NCBI GenBank assembly: GCA_910579465.1
Contig: CAJTUB010000005.1
Coordinates: forward strand, 62,001 to 126,000
Direction: 5' to 3'
Length of the DNA: 64,000 bases
Source of the DNA: an uncultured Lachnospiraceae bacterium
Lineage (GTDB): Bacteria; Bacillota; Clostridia; Lachnospirales; Lachnospiraceae
Positions 9,390-17,747 of the stretch are shown piece by piece (the first letter of the stretch is position 1; each line of letters begins with the position of its first letter). Under the pieces are notes generated by a model that had not been told where the DNA came from, made no database searches, and saw only the letters and a list, made by a program, of their open reading frames with translations. Position numbers and translations under genes: made by a program.

Positions 9390-12300
9390 TACCTTTCTAT
9401 GTACACAATATTGCTAAAAAGATAGTTACTATGTGCATCCACTGTATGGATATACTCCTCAAAGTTAATATAATATTTTTTCCCCCAAGAGGACAGTTCC
9501 AGCATTGTCTGCTTCTTTACATCATCAACCAAGAGCCCCGTGACTGTTACATAATGGGCATCAACTAAATATGTATAGTTTTCGATTCTAAAGCAATACG
9601 TGTCATTCTCCTGCGGCTTCCAGTCATAAAAATGGACTCCATGTCCTCCCATCGGTCCGATGGAAAAGGTGACTGGTATATCCAGCCGCAGCATTTTCTC
9701 TATCCGCGGCAGCAGCTTTTCTTTGGAAGCACACCACTTTGCACTTAAGTCAAAGCCGTTCCGTGAACTATATTTATTGATTCCCAACGCAATAACCGGT
9801 CCAAGAATCCCTATCTCGGGCGTTACCGGAAAATCCTTCAGATCCATTTGACGTATATAGGAAAGATATATATCATAATTAATCTTCCCATTACCATCCT
9901 GTGTAAGCATAATTTTCTCCGTTTCCATTGTAGAATACTTTGGATTTTTCAAAGCAAGATACAACAAAATATCAGAAACCGAAATCAAACCACAGCCACA
10001 GTTCTCAATAATGTTACCCAAAAACATATCTTTATGTTCTTCGTTATAAAACCACATCTGCGAACCCCCGTAGGAGAAAGGAGAGTCGTTATTGCTCCAC
10101 GCTTCGCTTCCGGCATATTTCACCGAAATATACTCCTGGTTCCAGCGGAGCAGCGTAACCTCGTTTTTAAGAGGATTGCTGTTATATTTTTTTACCTCGG
10201 CATAGTCGGAATAGCTGTCCCCGTCCGAATCTGCACTGGTCGGGTCCGAGTGAACCGGTAAAACATAGGTGTTTTTCAGCAAAAGTCTTAGCGTCGCCTG
10301 CCATACCGGGTCCGGTTTTATTTCTCCTATCGTGCTTTTCACAAACCGGTCCAGCCCTGCCGCAGCATACGGCTTTTCCGGATATGCCATACATTCCTGT
10401 ATGCTCGGCAGGATTACGGAGCCGTCCGTGTCCCACCGGAGTCTGTCCGTGTTCACTTCCTCCCAGTCCGTCAGGCCGTCCCCGTCCGTATCGACTCCGT
10501 TTTCCGGGTCAAGGATACCGTTTAAGACAACCGTCTGCCACCCTGTCGGAAGAATTGCTTCAAATCTGACCTGCGCCGGTGCAATATGCGCTACGATATG
10601 CTCATACACGATTTCCGGTGTTTCCGTCGTATACGTCAGGCTCAGACCGTTTGTTTTTGCGATTGCATCACGGAGCTGTTTTCCAAAGCCATCGTCCGTA
10701 TAATAAAAACCCATCGGCAGGATTTCCGTATAATTTATATTCTGACGGGCGCAGACATCCAGCTCCGTCAGAAAGCCACCGTGAATTGTCGAGCTTCCGT
10801 TTGCAAGATGGAATACAAACTTCGCCGCATTCTCCCGGAAATCCAGCCCCTTCATTAAGGAAAAGGCTGCGCCGCGGTTACAGAATACCTTCGTTTCCGT
10901 ATACTGAAGCCTTGCCAGGGCGCTGGAAAGATAGGCATGGGCAGGCTGCCACACCGAATAGGAATACGACCCGGCAAAGGAAGCTGACGTTTCGCCATAT
11001 TCGATGATACATACCCTGACCTCTTCATATTCATTATAAATCCGCTCTGCCACCTCTTCAATCATCATAATCTGAAGGAGAAAGTCCATCTCGGAGGTTC
11101 CGGCACTTTGAAGCAGAAATACAAGCTCCACCGGAGTTTCCTTTTTCACGACTCCGCGCGCACGCGCCGGCTGCTGCTCTTTTGTTTCTTCCATTGCCGG
11201 TACTGCCTTTTCCATCAGGAGCGCTGATACCTCCGGCGCCTTACTCACCGTATCCGGTATTTCCCGGTACGGCGCGCACAGACTCGTATCCCCCTCAAAA
11301 CGGATCTCCGGCACAGGAAGCTCCTCCTGCCCTGCCGCATACGCCACTGTCCGGATTTCCTCCTGCTCCCCCATGATACCAAGTCCCGCAAGCCAGAGCT
11401 CCATATCCATGATACAGTAGGTGCCGAGCCCGTCCGTCTCCGCATAAACTGTATTATGTTCCATATCGAATTTTGTTTCAATCGGAAGAAGCATATTCAG
11501 CTCTTCAAAATATTGAAACACATTCAGACGCCTTATCCCGGCAAACTCCTCTTCCTCCGGGAAAAGTCCGAGTGTATTCTCCGTATATTCCCCTGCAATT
11601 TCAAAGCGCAGGGTAACCTGCCCGATGCCCGCCTCCTGCGGATAGTGAAGCTCCGGTATCCTGCCGAGTACTGCCTCGTTTTGGATAACCCCGGCATAGC
11701 TGCTTTCCCTTACGGAGAGACTTCCTTCCACATAGCCTGCCGCTGTAATGTCCAAAGAAAGCCGGTACGGATTTTCCTCCGTATTCACAACCTCCAGTGC
11801 TTCGCTTTCCGCGGCAATCCTCTGCTCCACCCGGTATTCTGCATCCGGGACGCCAAAGGTCGCCGGGTTTCGCGGGTCAAGTCCGATTTTTATTTCGTCC
11901 CCGTCCGGCAGACCGTCCGCATCGGTGTCGGCAAGCAGAGGGTCCGTTCCGGTCCGGTTCACCTCCTCATAGTCGGAAAGTCCGTCCTCGTCCGTATCCT
12001 GAAGAAGCGGATTGGTTCCGAGCTCCAGCTCCTCCGCGTCGGAAAGCCCGTCACCGTCGCTGTCCAATAATTCCGTTTCCTCCCCGGGATTCTCCTCCCC
12101 CGGTCCTCCCACATGACTACCGAAAAACCGTGCCATTTCTTCACTATAATTTATATTTGCGCTTTCCGCGTTTACCGTAATCCTGTCCGCAATGATAAGC
12201 ACACGGTTCAGATTGACATAAGGGGCAGTAATCCTTACTTCCCCGTGCGGGGCATAAATAAGCCCGGTAAAATTCACGTTATAAAACTCCGCCGTTATGT

Positions 12301-12814
12301 CCCCCTGCTCCGAATAAATCACTGCCCCGTCCGCATTCAGGGAGCTCCCGGAAAGCACAATCCCCTTCTTTGCCTGAATCCCTGCATATAAATTGATGTT
12401 TCCCGAAAGTGCCAGATTTCCTTTGGCTTCCAACGGCGTATGCCGGGTGATATTGTCCTCCTTCATGGAATAATCCGCCGGATACCGCTCTGTTTCTGTC
12501 TCCGGGAAATAGCCTTCCATTAAGGAAACGTCCGGCACCGGCATAGGCAGTGCCGCATTTTCCAGCAGCGCCCCGTTCCTGTTTGCATTTTCCCCCAGTA
12601 CAACCGTACCGTTGGCTGCAATCGCGCCGTTTACCGTTAAAAACCCTGCGTCCAGCGTAACTGCTCCCGGAATCTCTGCCCCCGCAAACAAAGTATAGGG
12701 ATACTTCTCCTCTTCCTCCTGTGCAAACGCCTGCGCAGGCACCGCCGTGATTACCGCTGCCGCTGCCAGCACCCCCGCGAGCAGCCTTCTGATTTGAAAC
12801 AATCTGTGTCTCAT
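9389..12814 (-). CDS. Large exported calcium-repeat/vWA/C39-like surface protein
   Basis: 1141 residues. Residues 1-31 are a signal peptide (hydrophobic LLAGVLAAAAVITAV, then AFAQ). Residues 40-225 are low-complexity, beta-helix-like sequence. Residues 250-315 carry type 3 thrombospondin-like calcium repeats (DSDGDGLSDAEE, DTDEDGLSDYEE, DTDADGLPDGDE), with two more near 770 (DTDGDGLTDWEE) and 870 (DSDGDSYSDYAE). Residues 560-720 resemble a von Willebrand A domain. The C-terminal 220 residues look like a C39/papain-fold peptidase: GCGLISVSDILLYLAL supplies a candidate cysteine and DAHYVTVTG a candidate histidine. It is first in an operon under a c-di-GMP-I riboswitch, so surface attachment or processing is inferred. 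No LPXTG anchor is seen. Confidence 0.8.
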   Translation of the reverse strand: MRHRLFQIRRLLAGVLAAAAVITAVPAQAFAQEEEEKYPYTLFAGAEIPGAVTLDAGFLTVNGAIAANGTVVLGENANRNGALLENAALPMPVPDVSLMEGYFPETETERYPADYSMKEDNITRHTPLEAKGNLALSGNINLYAGIQAKKGIVLSGSSLNADGAVIYSEQGDITAEFYNVNFTGLIYAPHGEVRITAPYVNLNRVLIIADRITVNAESANINYSEEMARFFGSHVGGPGEENPGEETELLDSDGDGLSDAEELELGTNPLLQDTDEDGLSDYEEVNRTGTDPLLADTDADGLPDGDEIKIGLDPRNPATFGVPDAEYRVEQRIAAESEALEVVNTEENPYRLSLDITAAGYVEGSLSVRESSYAGVIQNEAVLGRIPELHYPQEAGIGQVTLRFEIAGEYTENTLGLFPEEEEFAGIRRLNVFQYFEELNMLLPIETKFDMEHNTVYAETDGLGTYCIMDMELWLAGLGIMGEQEEIRTVAYAAGQEELPVPEIRFEGDTSLCAPYREIPDTVSKAPEVSALLMEKAVPAMEETKEQQPARARGVVKKETPVELVFLLQSAGTSEMDFLLQIMMIEEVAERIYNEYEEVRVCIIEYGETSASFAGSYSYSVWQPAHAYLSSALARLQYTETKVFCNRGAAFSLMKGLDFRENAAKFVFHLANGSSTIHGGFLTELDVCARQNINYTEILPMGFYYTDDGFGKQLRDAIAKTNGLSLTYTTETPEIVYEHIVAHIAPAQVRFEAILPTGWQTVVLNGILDPENGVDTDGDGLTDWEEVNTDRLRWDTDGSVILPSIQECMAYPEKPYAAAGLDRFVKSTIGEIKPDPVWQATLRLLLKNTYVLPVHSDPTSADSDGDSYSDYAEVKKYNSNPLKNEVTLLRWNQEYISVKYAGSEAWSNNDSPFSYGGSQMWFYNEEHKDMFLGNIIENCGCGLISVSDILLYLALKNPKYSTMETEKIMLTQDGNGKINYDIYLSYIRQMDLKDFPVTPEIGILGPVIALGINKYSSRNGFDLSAKWCASKEKLLPRIEKMLRLDIPVTFSIGPMGGHGVHFYDWKPQENDTYCFRIENYTYLVDAHYVTVTGLLVDDVKKQTMLELSSWGKKYYINFEEYIHTVDAHSNYLFSNIVYIER

Positions 12815-12905
12815 TTACCTTCTCCTTTCTGCGCTCCCTGATATTTTCAGAAGCACAGGGCATCCGCCGCGGGAATCCTGCCGGGACTCCGGAGAAGCTT
12901 TCTAT

Positions 12906-12948
12906 AAAACGACAAAACGGCTGCAAGACATCATCTGTCCTGCAGCCG
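12906..12948 (-). terminator. Terminator of the c-di-GMP riboswitch
   Basis: The stem CGGCTGCA (12941-12948 on the minus strand) pairs with TGCAGCCG (12918-12925) and is followed by TTTTGTCGTTTT. The 5' arm overlaps the 3' end of the aptamer, so aptamer folding and terminator folding can compete, as in a transcriptional riboswitch. The coding start is about 90 bases further on. Confidence 0.85.
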
Positions 12949-13030
12949 AACTATCCTAGCGCACACTCCCAACCCCTTAGACTTCCAGCTTTGCGTCCTT
13001 ATGTTTCCATAAGTTTGCCCTCTGGTATTT
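12944..13030 (-). promoter_or_regulatory. Cyclic di-GMP-I (GEMM-I) riboswitch
   Basis: Read on the minus strand, the element contains the class I hallmarks in order: AGGGCAAAC (13012-13021), a P2 hairpin capped by a GAAA tetraloop (TTATG-GAAA-CATAA), GGACGCAAAGC, GTCTAAGG, and the P3 closing segment GCTAGGATAG (12951-12960) before GTTCGGCTGC. This matches the c-di-GMP-I consensus of tetraloop plus tetraloop receptor. It starts almost at the predicted transcription start and runs into an intrinsic terminator. It should couple expression of the surface protein operon (8068-12814) to c-di-GMP. ON versus OFF logic is not certain from sequence. Confidence 0.93.
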
Positions 13031-13059
13031 AGCATACAGGAAACCATCGGAATTGTCAA
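13031..13059 (-). promoter_or_regulatory. Sigma-70 promoter of the riboswitch operon
   Basis: Minus-strand TTGACA (13054-13059), a 17-base spacer and TATGCT (13031-13036). The predicted start near 13024 coincides with the 5' end of the aptamer. Confidence 0.8.
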
Positions 13060-13123
13060 TCACTTTTTATCAGAAGTTAGATTTTTCTGCTAATGGTACA
13101 ATTGCTTCTTTTAATTCCATCAT

Positions 13124-13828
13124 TCAAGGGACCAGGAGGCACACTACAACCGGCAGCAAAATTGCGGGTACAAAATTCATTACCTTCAGCTTCGTAATTC
13201 CCAGCATATTGAGCGCCAGCCCGATAATAATGACATTCCCGGCACAGTTCATCTCCGCAATGACCGGCTCTGTCAGAAACGGCTTTAAAAACCGGGCAAG
13301 CAGCGTAATACTTCCCTGATACAGAAACACAAGACCCGATGAAAGCAGCACCCCCGCGCCTAAAGAGGAAGCAAAGACGATTGCCGCCGTAAAGTCCAGT
13401 ACCGACTTTGCAAACAGGGTTTCATGCTGCCCTGACAGCCCGCTCTGCAGGGAACCGACAATCGCCATCGCTCCCACGCAGAACAAAAGGCTGGCAGTTA
13501 CAAAGCCCTCTGCCAATGATGTTTTGCAGGTTTTGCCGGTTTCATCCGTCTTATCCCTCCGGAACTTATTCTCCAGAAAGGTTCCAAGCTGCTTTATCTT
13601 ACCATCCAGATCCAGAAGCTCGCCGATAAGCGTCCCAAAGACCATGGAAAGAATCAGCACAAGCGTATTCTTCCCCGCCAGACAGCCGCTGATTCCGATA
13701 TAAAGCGTACAAAGCCCGAGTGCCTTCATCAGCGCGTCTGCCAGCTTCTCCGGAAGTCCCTTTTTCAGCAAAAGACCGATGCCGCCGCCTGCCAGAATGG
13801 CAGCGGTATTCACGAGCGTTCCTAACAT
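13124..13828 (-). CDS. DUF554-family integral membrane protein
   Basis: 234 residues with about six to seven hydrophobic helices and the family's N-terminal MLGTLVNTAAILAGGGIGLLL. DUF554 proteins (YdfK/YqgA type) are predicted inner-membrane proteins, possibly transporters, with no established substrate. The start is supported by GGAGGAGAT directly before the ATG. The 306-bp palindromic element ends about 5 bases upstream of this ribosome site and separates the gene from ileS. It ends next to the c-di-GMP operon promoter. No clear terminator is seen. Confidence 0.85.
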   Translation of the reverse strand: MLGTLVNTAAILAGGGIGLLLKKGLPEKLADALMKALGLCTLYIGISGCLAGKNTLVLILSMVFGTLIGELLDLDGKIKQLGTFLENKFRRDKTDETGKTCKTSLAEGFVTASLLFCVGAMAIVGSLQSGLSGQHETLFAKSVLDFTAAIVFASSLGAGVLLSSGLVFLYQGSITLLARFLKPFLTEPVIAEMNCAGNVIIIGLALNMLGITKLKVMNFVPAILLPVVVCLLVP

Positions 13829-13842
13829 ATCTCCTCCGAAAC

Positions 13843-14148
13843 CGGAAAGGGGTGCCGCCCGAAGCGCGCGCCCTTCTTACAAGCGGCGGGAAGTTTCTCT
13901 GCCGCCCCGGGGATTTGTTACATTATTTTGCAAGCGCAACACTCCACCGGACTTCCTCTAAGCGCTGCTAAGCCGCTCGGTGGCGTCCTCGCGCCTAAGC
14001 ATCGCTAAGAGGTGATTCCGGCTCCGCTAAAAGCGCGGTCCTTCGGACAAATGCAAAAATAATGTAACAAATCCCCTGCGGCGGTCAGGCAAGGATACTT
14101 ACCGCTTGCAAGAGTATGCCGCGCGTTTCGGACGACAGCCCCTTTCCG
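13843..14148. repeat. Large nested palindromic element, copy A (306 bp)
   Basis: The whole span between ileS and the DUF554 gene is one imperfect palindrome. Outer arms start GGAAAGGGG (13844) and end CCCCTTTCC (14147), and pair with gaps over about 90 bases per side, including the identical stretch GGGGATTTGTTACATTATTT. The core, about 13935-14045, is itself palindromic (CCGGACTTCCTCTAAG against CTAAGAGGTGATTCCGG). The core recurs in inverse orientation at 26251-26489, but the outer arms there have unrelated sequence. It begins 5 bases before the DUF554 ribosome site and ends 6 bases from the ileS stop. Confidence 0.85.
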
Positions 14149-14153
14149 TATCC

Positions 14154-17100
14154 TTACTTTTTCCTTACGGCAATCGTTACCTTCTCGCCGTTTAAGTCCC
14201 ATTCCTTCGCAATGCCGTCCGTGCTTCCGTATACGAGTTCGTCCGCCAGCACTACGGTCCGGATTTCCGCCTCGTTCTTTGCAAAAAGCTCCGCCAGCTT
14301 CTCATTCCCGCTTACGGAAAGCACGATGTGGTCCATTACCTCAAAGCCCGCTTCCTTACGCATCGTCTGCACCTTGGAAATCAGCTCCCTGACATAGCCT
14401 TCCTCAATTAACTCCGGCGTTAGGTTGGTATCCAGTACCACCGTTACGCTGCCGCCTGCCTCGGCTACATAGCCCTCCTTCTGCGCGGACTCAATCAGCA
14501 GGTCCTCCTCTGCCAGTGCCTCCTCCGTGCCTCCTACGGTCACGGTAAGCTTTCCTGCGGTATTCAGCTCCTCCATTGCCGCACTGCCGTCCAGTCCGGC
14601 AAGCACGGTCCGGAGCTCATTTAAGCGGCTGCCGAAACGCTTTCCAAGCGTTTTGAGCTGCGGCTTGAACGTATACGCGGTAAAGTCACGCACATCGTCC
14701 GTAAATACGACCTTCTTTACGTTTAACTCATCCGCAATAATCTCATTAAAGAATGCAGGAAGCTCTCCTTCCCCGCTCTTTACATACATCGTGCCGATTG
14801 GCTGGCGCTGCTTGATATTGGCGGTATTTCTTGCCGCACGTCCCAGAACGACAATATTCAGCACACGCTCCATATGCTCCTCTAGCTCCTTATCCATCCA
14901 GGCATGCACAACCTCCGGGAAGTCGCACAGATGCACGCTCTCCGGCGCGCTCTTGTCAATGCTGCATACCAGATTGCGGTAAATCTCCTCCGTCATAAAC
15001 GGAATCATCGGCGCCGCCGTCTTGGCAATCGTAACAAGCGCAGTATACAACGTCATATACGCGTTAATCTTATCCTGCTCCATTCCCTTTGCCCAGAAGC
15101 GCTCCCTGCCACGGCGCACGTACCAGTTGCTCATCTCATCCACGAACTCCTGCAATGCCCTCGCCGCCTCCGGAATACGGTAATTCCCGAGATTGTCATC
15201 TACTGCCTCCACCACGCTGTTCAGCTTGGAGAGCAGCCACCGGTCCATCACGGAGAGCTTCTCATAGTCCAGCGTATATTTGGTTGCGTCGAAGCCGTCG
15301 ATATTGGCATACAGGACGAAAAAGGCATACGTATTCCAAAGCGTACCCATGAACTTTCTCTGTCCCTCGATAACTGCCTTGTCATGGAAGCGGTTCGGCA
15401 GCCACGGTGCGGAATTGATATAGAAATACCAGCGGATTGCGTCCGCGCCGAACTTCTCCAGCGCGTCAAACGGGTCAACCGCATTCCCCTTCGTCTTGCT
15501 CATCTTCTGGCCGTTTTCATCCTGCACATGCCCGAGTACGATAACATTCTCATACGGAGCCTTGTTAAACAGCATCGTTGACTCCGCAAGCAGCGAATGG
15601 AACCATCCTCTGGTCTGATCAACCGCTTCGGAAATAAACTGCGCCGGGAACTGCTCCTCAAACAGCTCCTGATTCTCAAACGGATAATGATGCTGCGCAA
15701 ATGGCATTGCGCCGGAGTCAAACCAACAGTCCAGAACCTCCGGTACACGCTTCATTTTCTTACCGCACTCCGGACAGTTCAGCGTAATTGCATCGATATA
15801 CGGGCGGTGAAGCTCTACGGTCTTTGCTTCCTCCATTCCGCTCATCTGGTACAGCTCCTCACGGCTACCCACACAATGCCGGCACCCGCACTCGCATTCC
15901 CAGATATTTAACGGAGTACCCCAGTAACGGTTCCGGGAAATCGCCCAGTCCTGGATATTTTCCAGCCAGTTGCCAAAGCGCCCCTTGCCGATGGAATCCG
16001 GAATCCAGTTAATCGTATTGTTATTGCGGATTAAATCCTCCCTTACCGCAGTTTCGCGGATATACCACGACTCCCTCGCATAGTAAATCAGCGGCGTATC
16101 ACAGCGCCAGCAGTGCGGGTAGCTGTGCTCGAACTTCGGCGCGTCAAACAAAAGTCCCTTCTTATCGAGGTCGGTCAGCACCATCGGGTCCGCCTTCTTT
16201 ACAAAGACACCCGCATACGGCGTTTCCGCAGTCATTTCACCCTTGCCGTCTACCAGCTGCACAAACGGCAGGTCGTACTCCCTGCCGACTCTGGCATCGT
16301 CCTCACCAAATGCCGGTGCAATGTGTACGACTCCCGTACCGTCGGTCAGCGTAACATAGGTATCGCATACGACATAATGTGCCTTTTTCTGCTGATTCCG
16401 GCAGATATCAACCGCACAGTCAAACAGCGGCTCATACTCCTTATACTCCAGATCCTTTCCGGAATACGTCTCCAACACCGTATATGCCGGCTTTGCCTCT
16501 GTTCCGTTTTCCACATCTGCCTTTACCGCAAGCTTTCCGAGCACCGTATCCAAAAGCGCCTCCGCCATATAGTACGTATAGCCGTCCGCTGCCGCAACCT
16601 TCGCATAGCGCTCGTCCGGGTTCACACAGAGAGCCACATTGCTCGGCAGCGTCCACGGCGTCGTGGTCCATGCCAGAATATAGGCATCCTCGCCGACAAC
16701 CTTAAAGCGCGCAATCGCCGAACGCTCCTTTACATCCTTATAGCCCTGCGCCACCTCCGCGCTGGAAAGCGGCGTACCGCAGCGCGGACAGTACGGCACA
16801 ATCTTAAAGCCCTTATACAAAAGCCCCTTGTCCCAGATTTTCCGGAGCGCCCACCACTCAGACTCGATATAATCGTCATGGTACGTCACATACGGATCGT
16901 CCATATCCGCCCAGAAGCCGACGGTGCCGGAGAAGTCCTCCCACATACCCTTATACTTCCAGACGCTTTCCTTACACTTATCGATAAACGGCTCCAGACC
17001 GTACTTTTCAATCTGCTCCTTGCCATCCAGCCCCAGAAGCTTTTCCACCTCAATCTCCACCGGGAGCCCGTGGGTGTCCCAGCCTGCCTTACGCGGCACC

Positions 17101-17336
17101 ATATAGCCCTTCATGGTACGGTAACGCGGAATCATATCCTTAATGACACGCGTCAGCACATGCCCGATGTGCGGCTTACCGTTCGCCGTCGGCGGTCCGT
17201 CATAAAACATATAGGTCGGGCCGCTCCTTCTTGCCTCAATACTCTTCTCAAAAATCTTCTCGTCCTTCCAGAACTTCTCAACTTCCTTTTCTCTCTCTAC
17301 GAAATTCATATTCGTATCGACCTTGTTGTAAAGCAT
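14154..17336 (-). CDS. ileS: Isoleucyl-tRNA synthetase, type 2
   Basis: Charges tRNA-Ile. 1060 residues, class I: the HIGH signature is in GPPTANGKPHIGHVLTRV (near residue 50) and KMSKS in GQKMSKTKGNAVDPFD (near 600), with an editing domain between and a long anticodon-binding C-terminus. The N-terminus (REKEVEKFWKDEKIFEKS), the RKAGWDTHGLPVEIEVEK segment and the length fit the eukaryote-like type 2 enzymes rather than the roughly 920-residue type 1. AAAGGAGG lies 6 bases before the ATG at 17336. A longer frame to 17681 runs through the T-box leader and is not coding. Type 2 enzymes are known to be less sensitive to mupirocin. Confidence 0.96.
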   Translation of the reverse strand: MLYNKVDTNMNFVEREKEVEKFWKDEKIFEKSIEARRSGPTYMFYDGPPTANGKPHIGHVLTRVIKDMIPRYRTMKGYMVPRKAGWDTHGLPVEIEVEKLLGLDGKEQIEKYGLEPFIDKCKESVWKYKGMWEDFSGTVGFWADMDDPYVTYHDDYIESEWWALRKIWDKGLLYKGFKIVPYCPRCGTPLSSAEVAQGYKDVKERSAIARFKVVGEDAYILAWTTTPWTLPSNVALCVNPDERYAKVAAADGYTYYMAEALLDTVLGKLAVKADVENGTEAKPAYTVLETYSGKDLEYKEYEPLFDCAVDICRNQQKKAHYVVCDTYVTLTDGTGVVHIAPAFGEDDARVGREYDLPFVQLVDGKGEMTAETPYAGVFVKKADPMVLTDLDKKGLLFDAPKFEHSYPHCWRCDTPLIYYARESWYIRETAVREDLIRNNNTINWIPDSIGKGRFGNWLENIQDWAISRNRYWGTPLNIWECECGCRHCVGSREELYQMSGMEEAKTVELHRPYIDAITLNCPECGKKMKRVPEVLDCWFDSGAMPFAQHHYPFENQELFEEQFPAQFISEAVDQTRGWFHSLLAESTMLFNKAPYENVIVLGHVQDENGQKMSKTKGNAVDPFDALEKFGADAIRWYFYINSAPWLPNRFHDKAVIEGQRKFMGTLWNTYAFFVLYANIDGFDATKYTLDYEKLSVMDRWLLSKLNSVVEAVDDNLGNYRIPEAARALQEFVDEMSNWYVRRGRERFWAKGMEQDKINAYMTLYTALVTIAKTAAPMIPFMTEEIYRNLVCSIDKSAPESVHLCDFPEVVHAWMDKELEEHMERVLNIVVLGRAARNTANIKQRQPIGTMYVKSGEGELPAFFNEIIADELNVKKVVFTDDVRDFTAYTFKPQLKTLGKRFGSRLNELRTVLAGLDGSAAMEELNTAGKLTVTVGGTEEALAEEDLLIESAQKEGYVAEAGGSVTVVLDTNLTPELIEEGYVRELISKVQTMRKEAGFEVMDHIVLSVSGNEKLAELFAKNEAEIRTVVLADELVYGSTDGIAKEWDLNGEKVTIAVRKK

Positions 17337-17443
17337 CTGATTCCTCCTTTTCCAAATAAAAAACCATTTTTCCGCGTTCGCATGGTCCCGCCTGCCGGAA
17401 TCTGTGCTTCCGCAATCGTGCGCATGCTCACTTTGCTTACGCG

Positions 17444-17690
17444 AAAAAAAGTCCCCGTCCAAAACAGGACGAGGACCTACAGTCTCGCTATACCACCTAT
17501 TCCGTACTCCGGCACGCCGTTCATACTTCCTTTCTGTAACGGGAAAGCCCCGGCGCGGTCTACTTGCCCTGCGTTCGACCTGCGACTCAAAAGTGATTTT
17601 CCAGGCATCCGCTACTCGCACCCGGCTTCCACTGTCCCGGACTCGCTGCGCCTTTCGGCAGATGTGTACTCTCTTTCTCAACGTCTTTTT
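17444..17690 (-). promoter_or_regulatory. Isoleucine T-box leader of ileS
   Basis: On the minus strand, Stem I contains a candidate specifier ATC (Ile) followed by A at 17595-17597, in AAAATCACTT. The T-box sequence AATAGGTGGTATAGCG lies at 17486-17501. It is followed by the terminator stem GTCCTCGTCC ... GGACGGGGAC (17451-17476) and a run of seven T (17444-17450). Uncharged tRNA-Ile pairing to the specifier and T-box would stabilise the antiterminator and allow ileS transcription. Between the terminator and the ileS ATG lie about 107 further bases with no other feature. Confidence 0.93.
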
Positions 17691-17706
17691 TTATTCGTTA
17701 TGATAT

Positions 17707-17735
17707 AGTATAAAAGCGGTTTTGAAAAATGTCAA
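17707..17735 (-). promoter_or_regulatory. Sigma-70 promoter of ileS T-box
   Basis: Minus-strand TTGACA (17730-17735), a 17-base spacer and TATACT (17707-17712): a near-consensus promoter just upstream of the T-box RNA. Confidence 0.88.
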
Positions 17736-17747
17736 GCAGAATTTCCT

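Noticed and set aside
16113..17708. 531-codon open frame on the plus strand
   Set aside because: It is antisense to ileS and its T-box; the composition is that of a reverse-strand shadow and there is no ribosome site.
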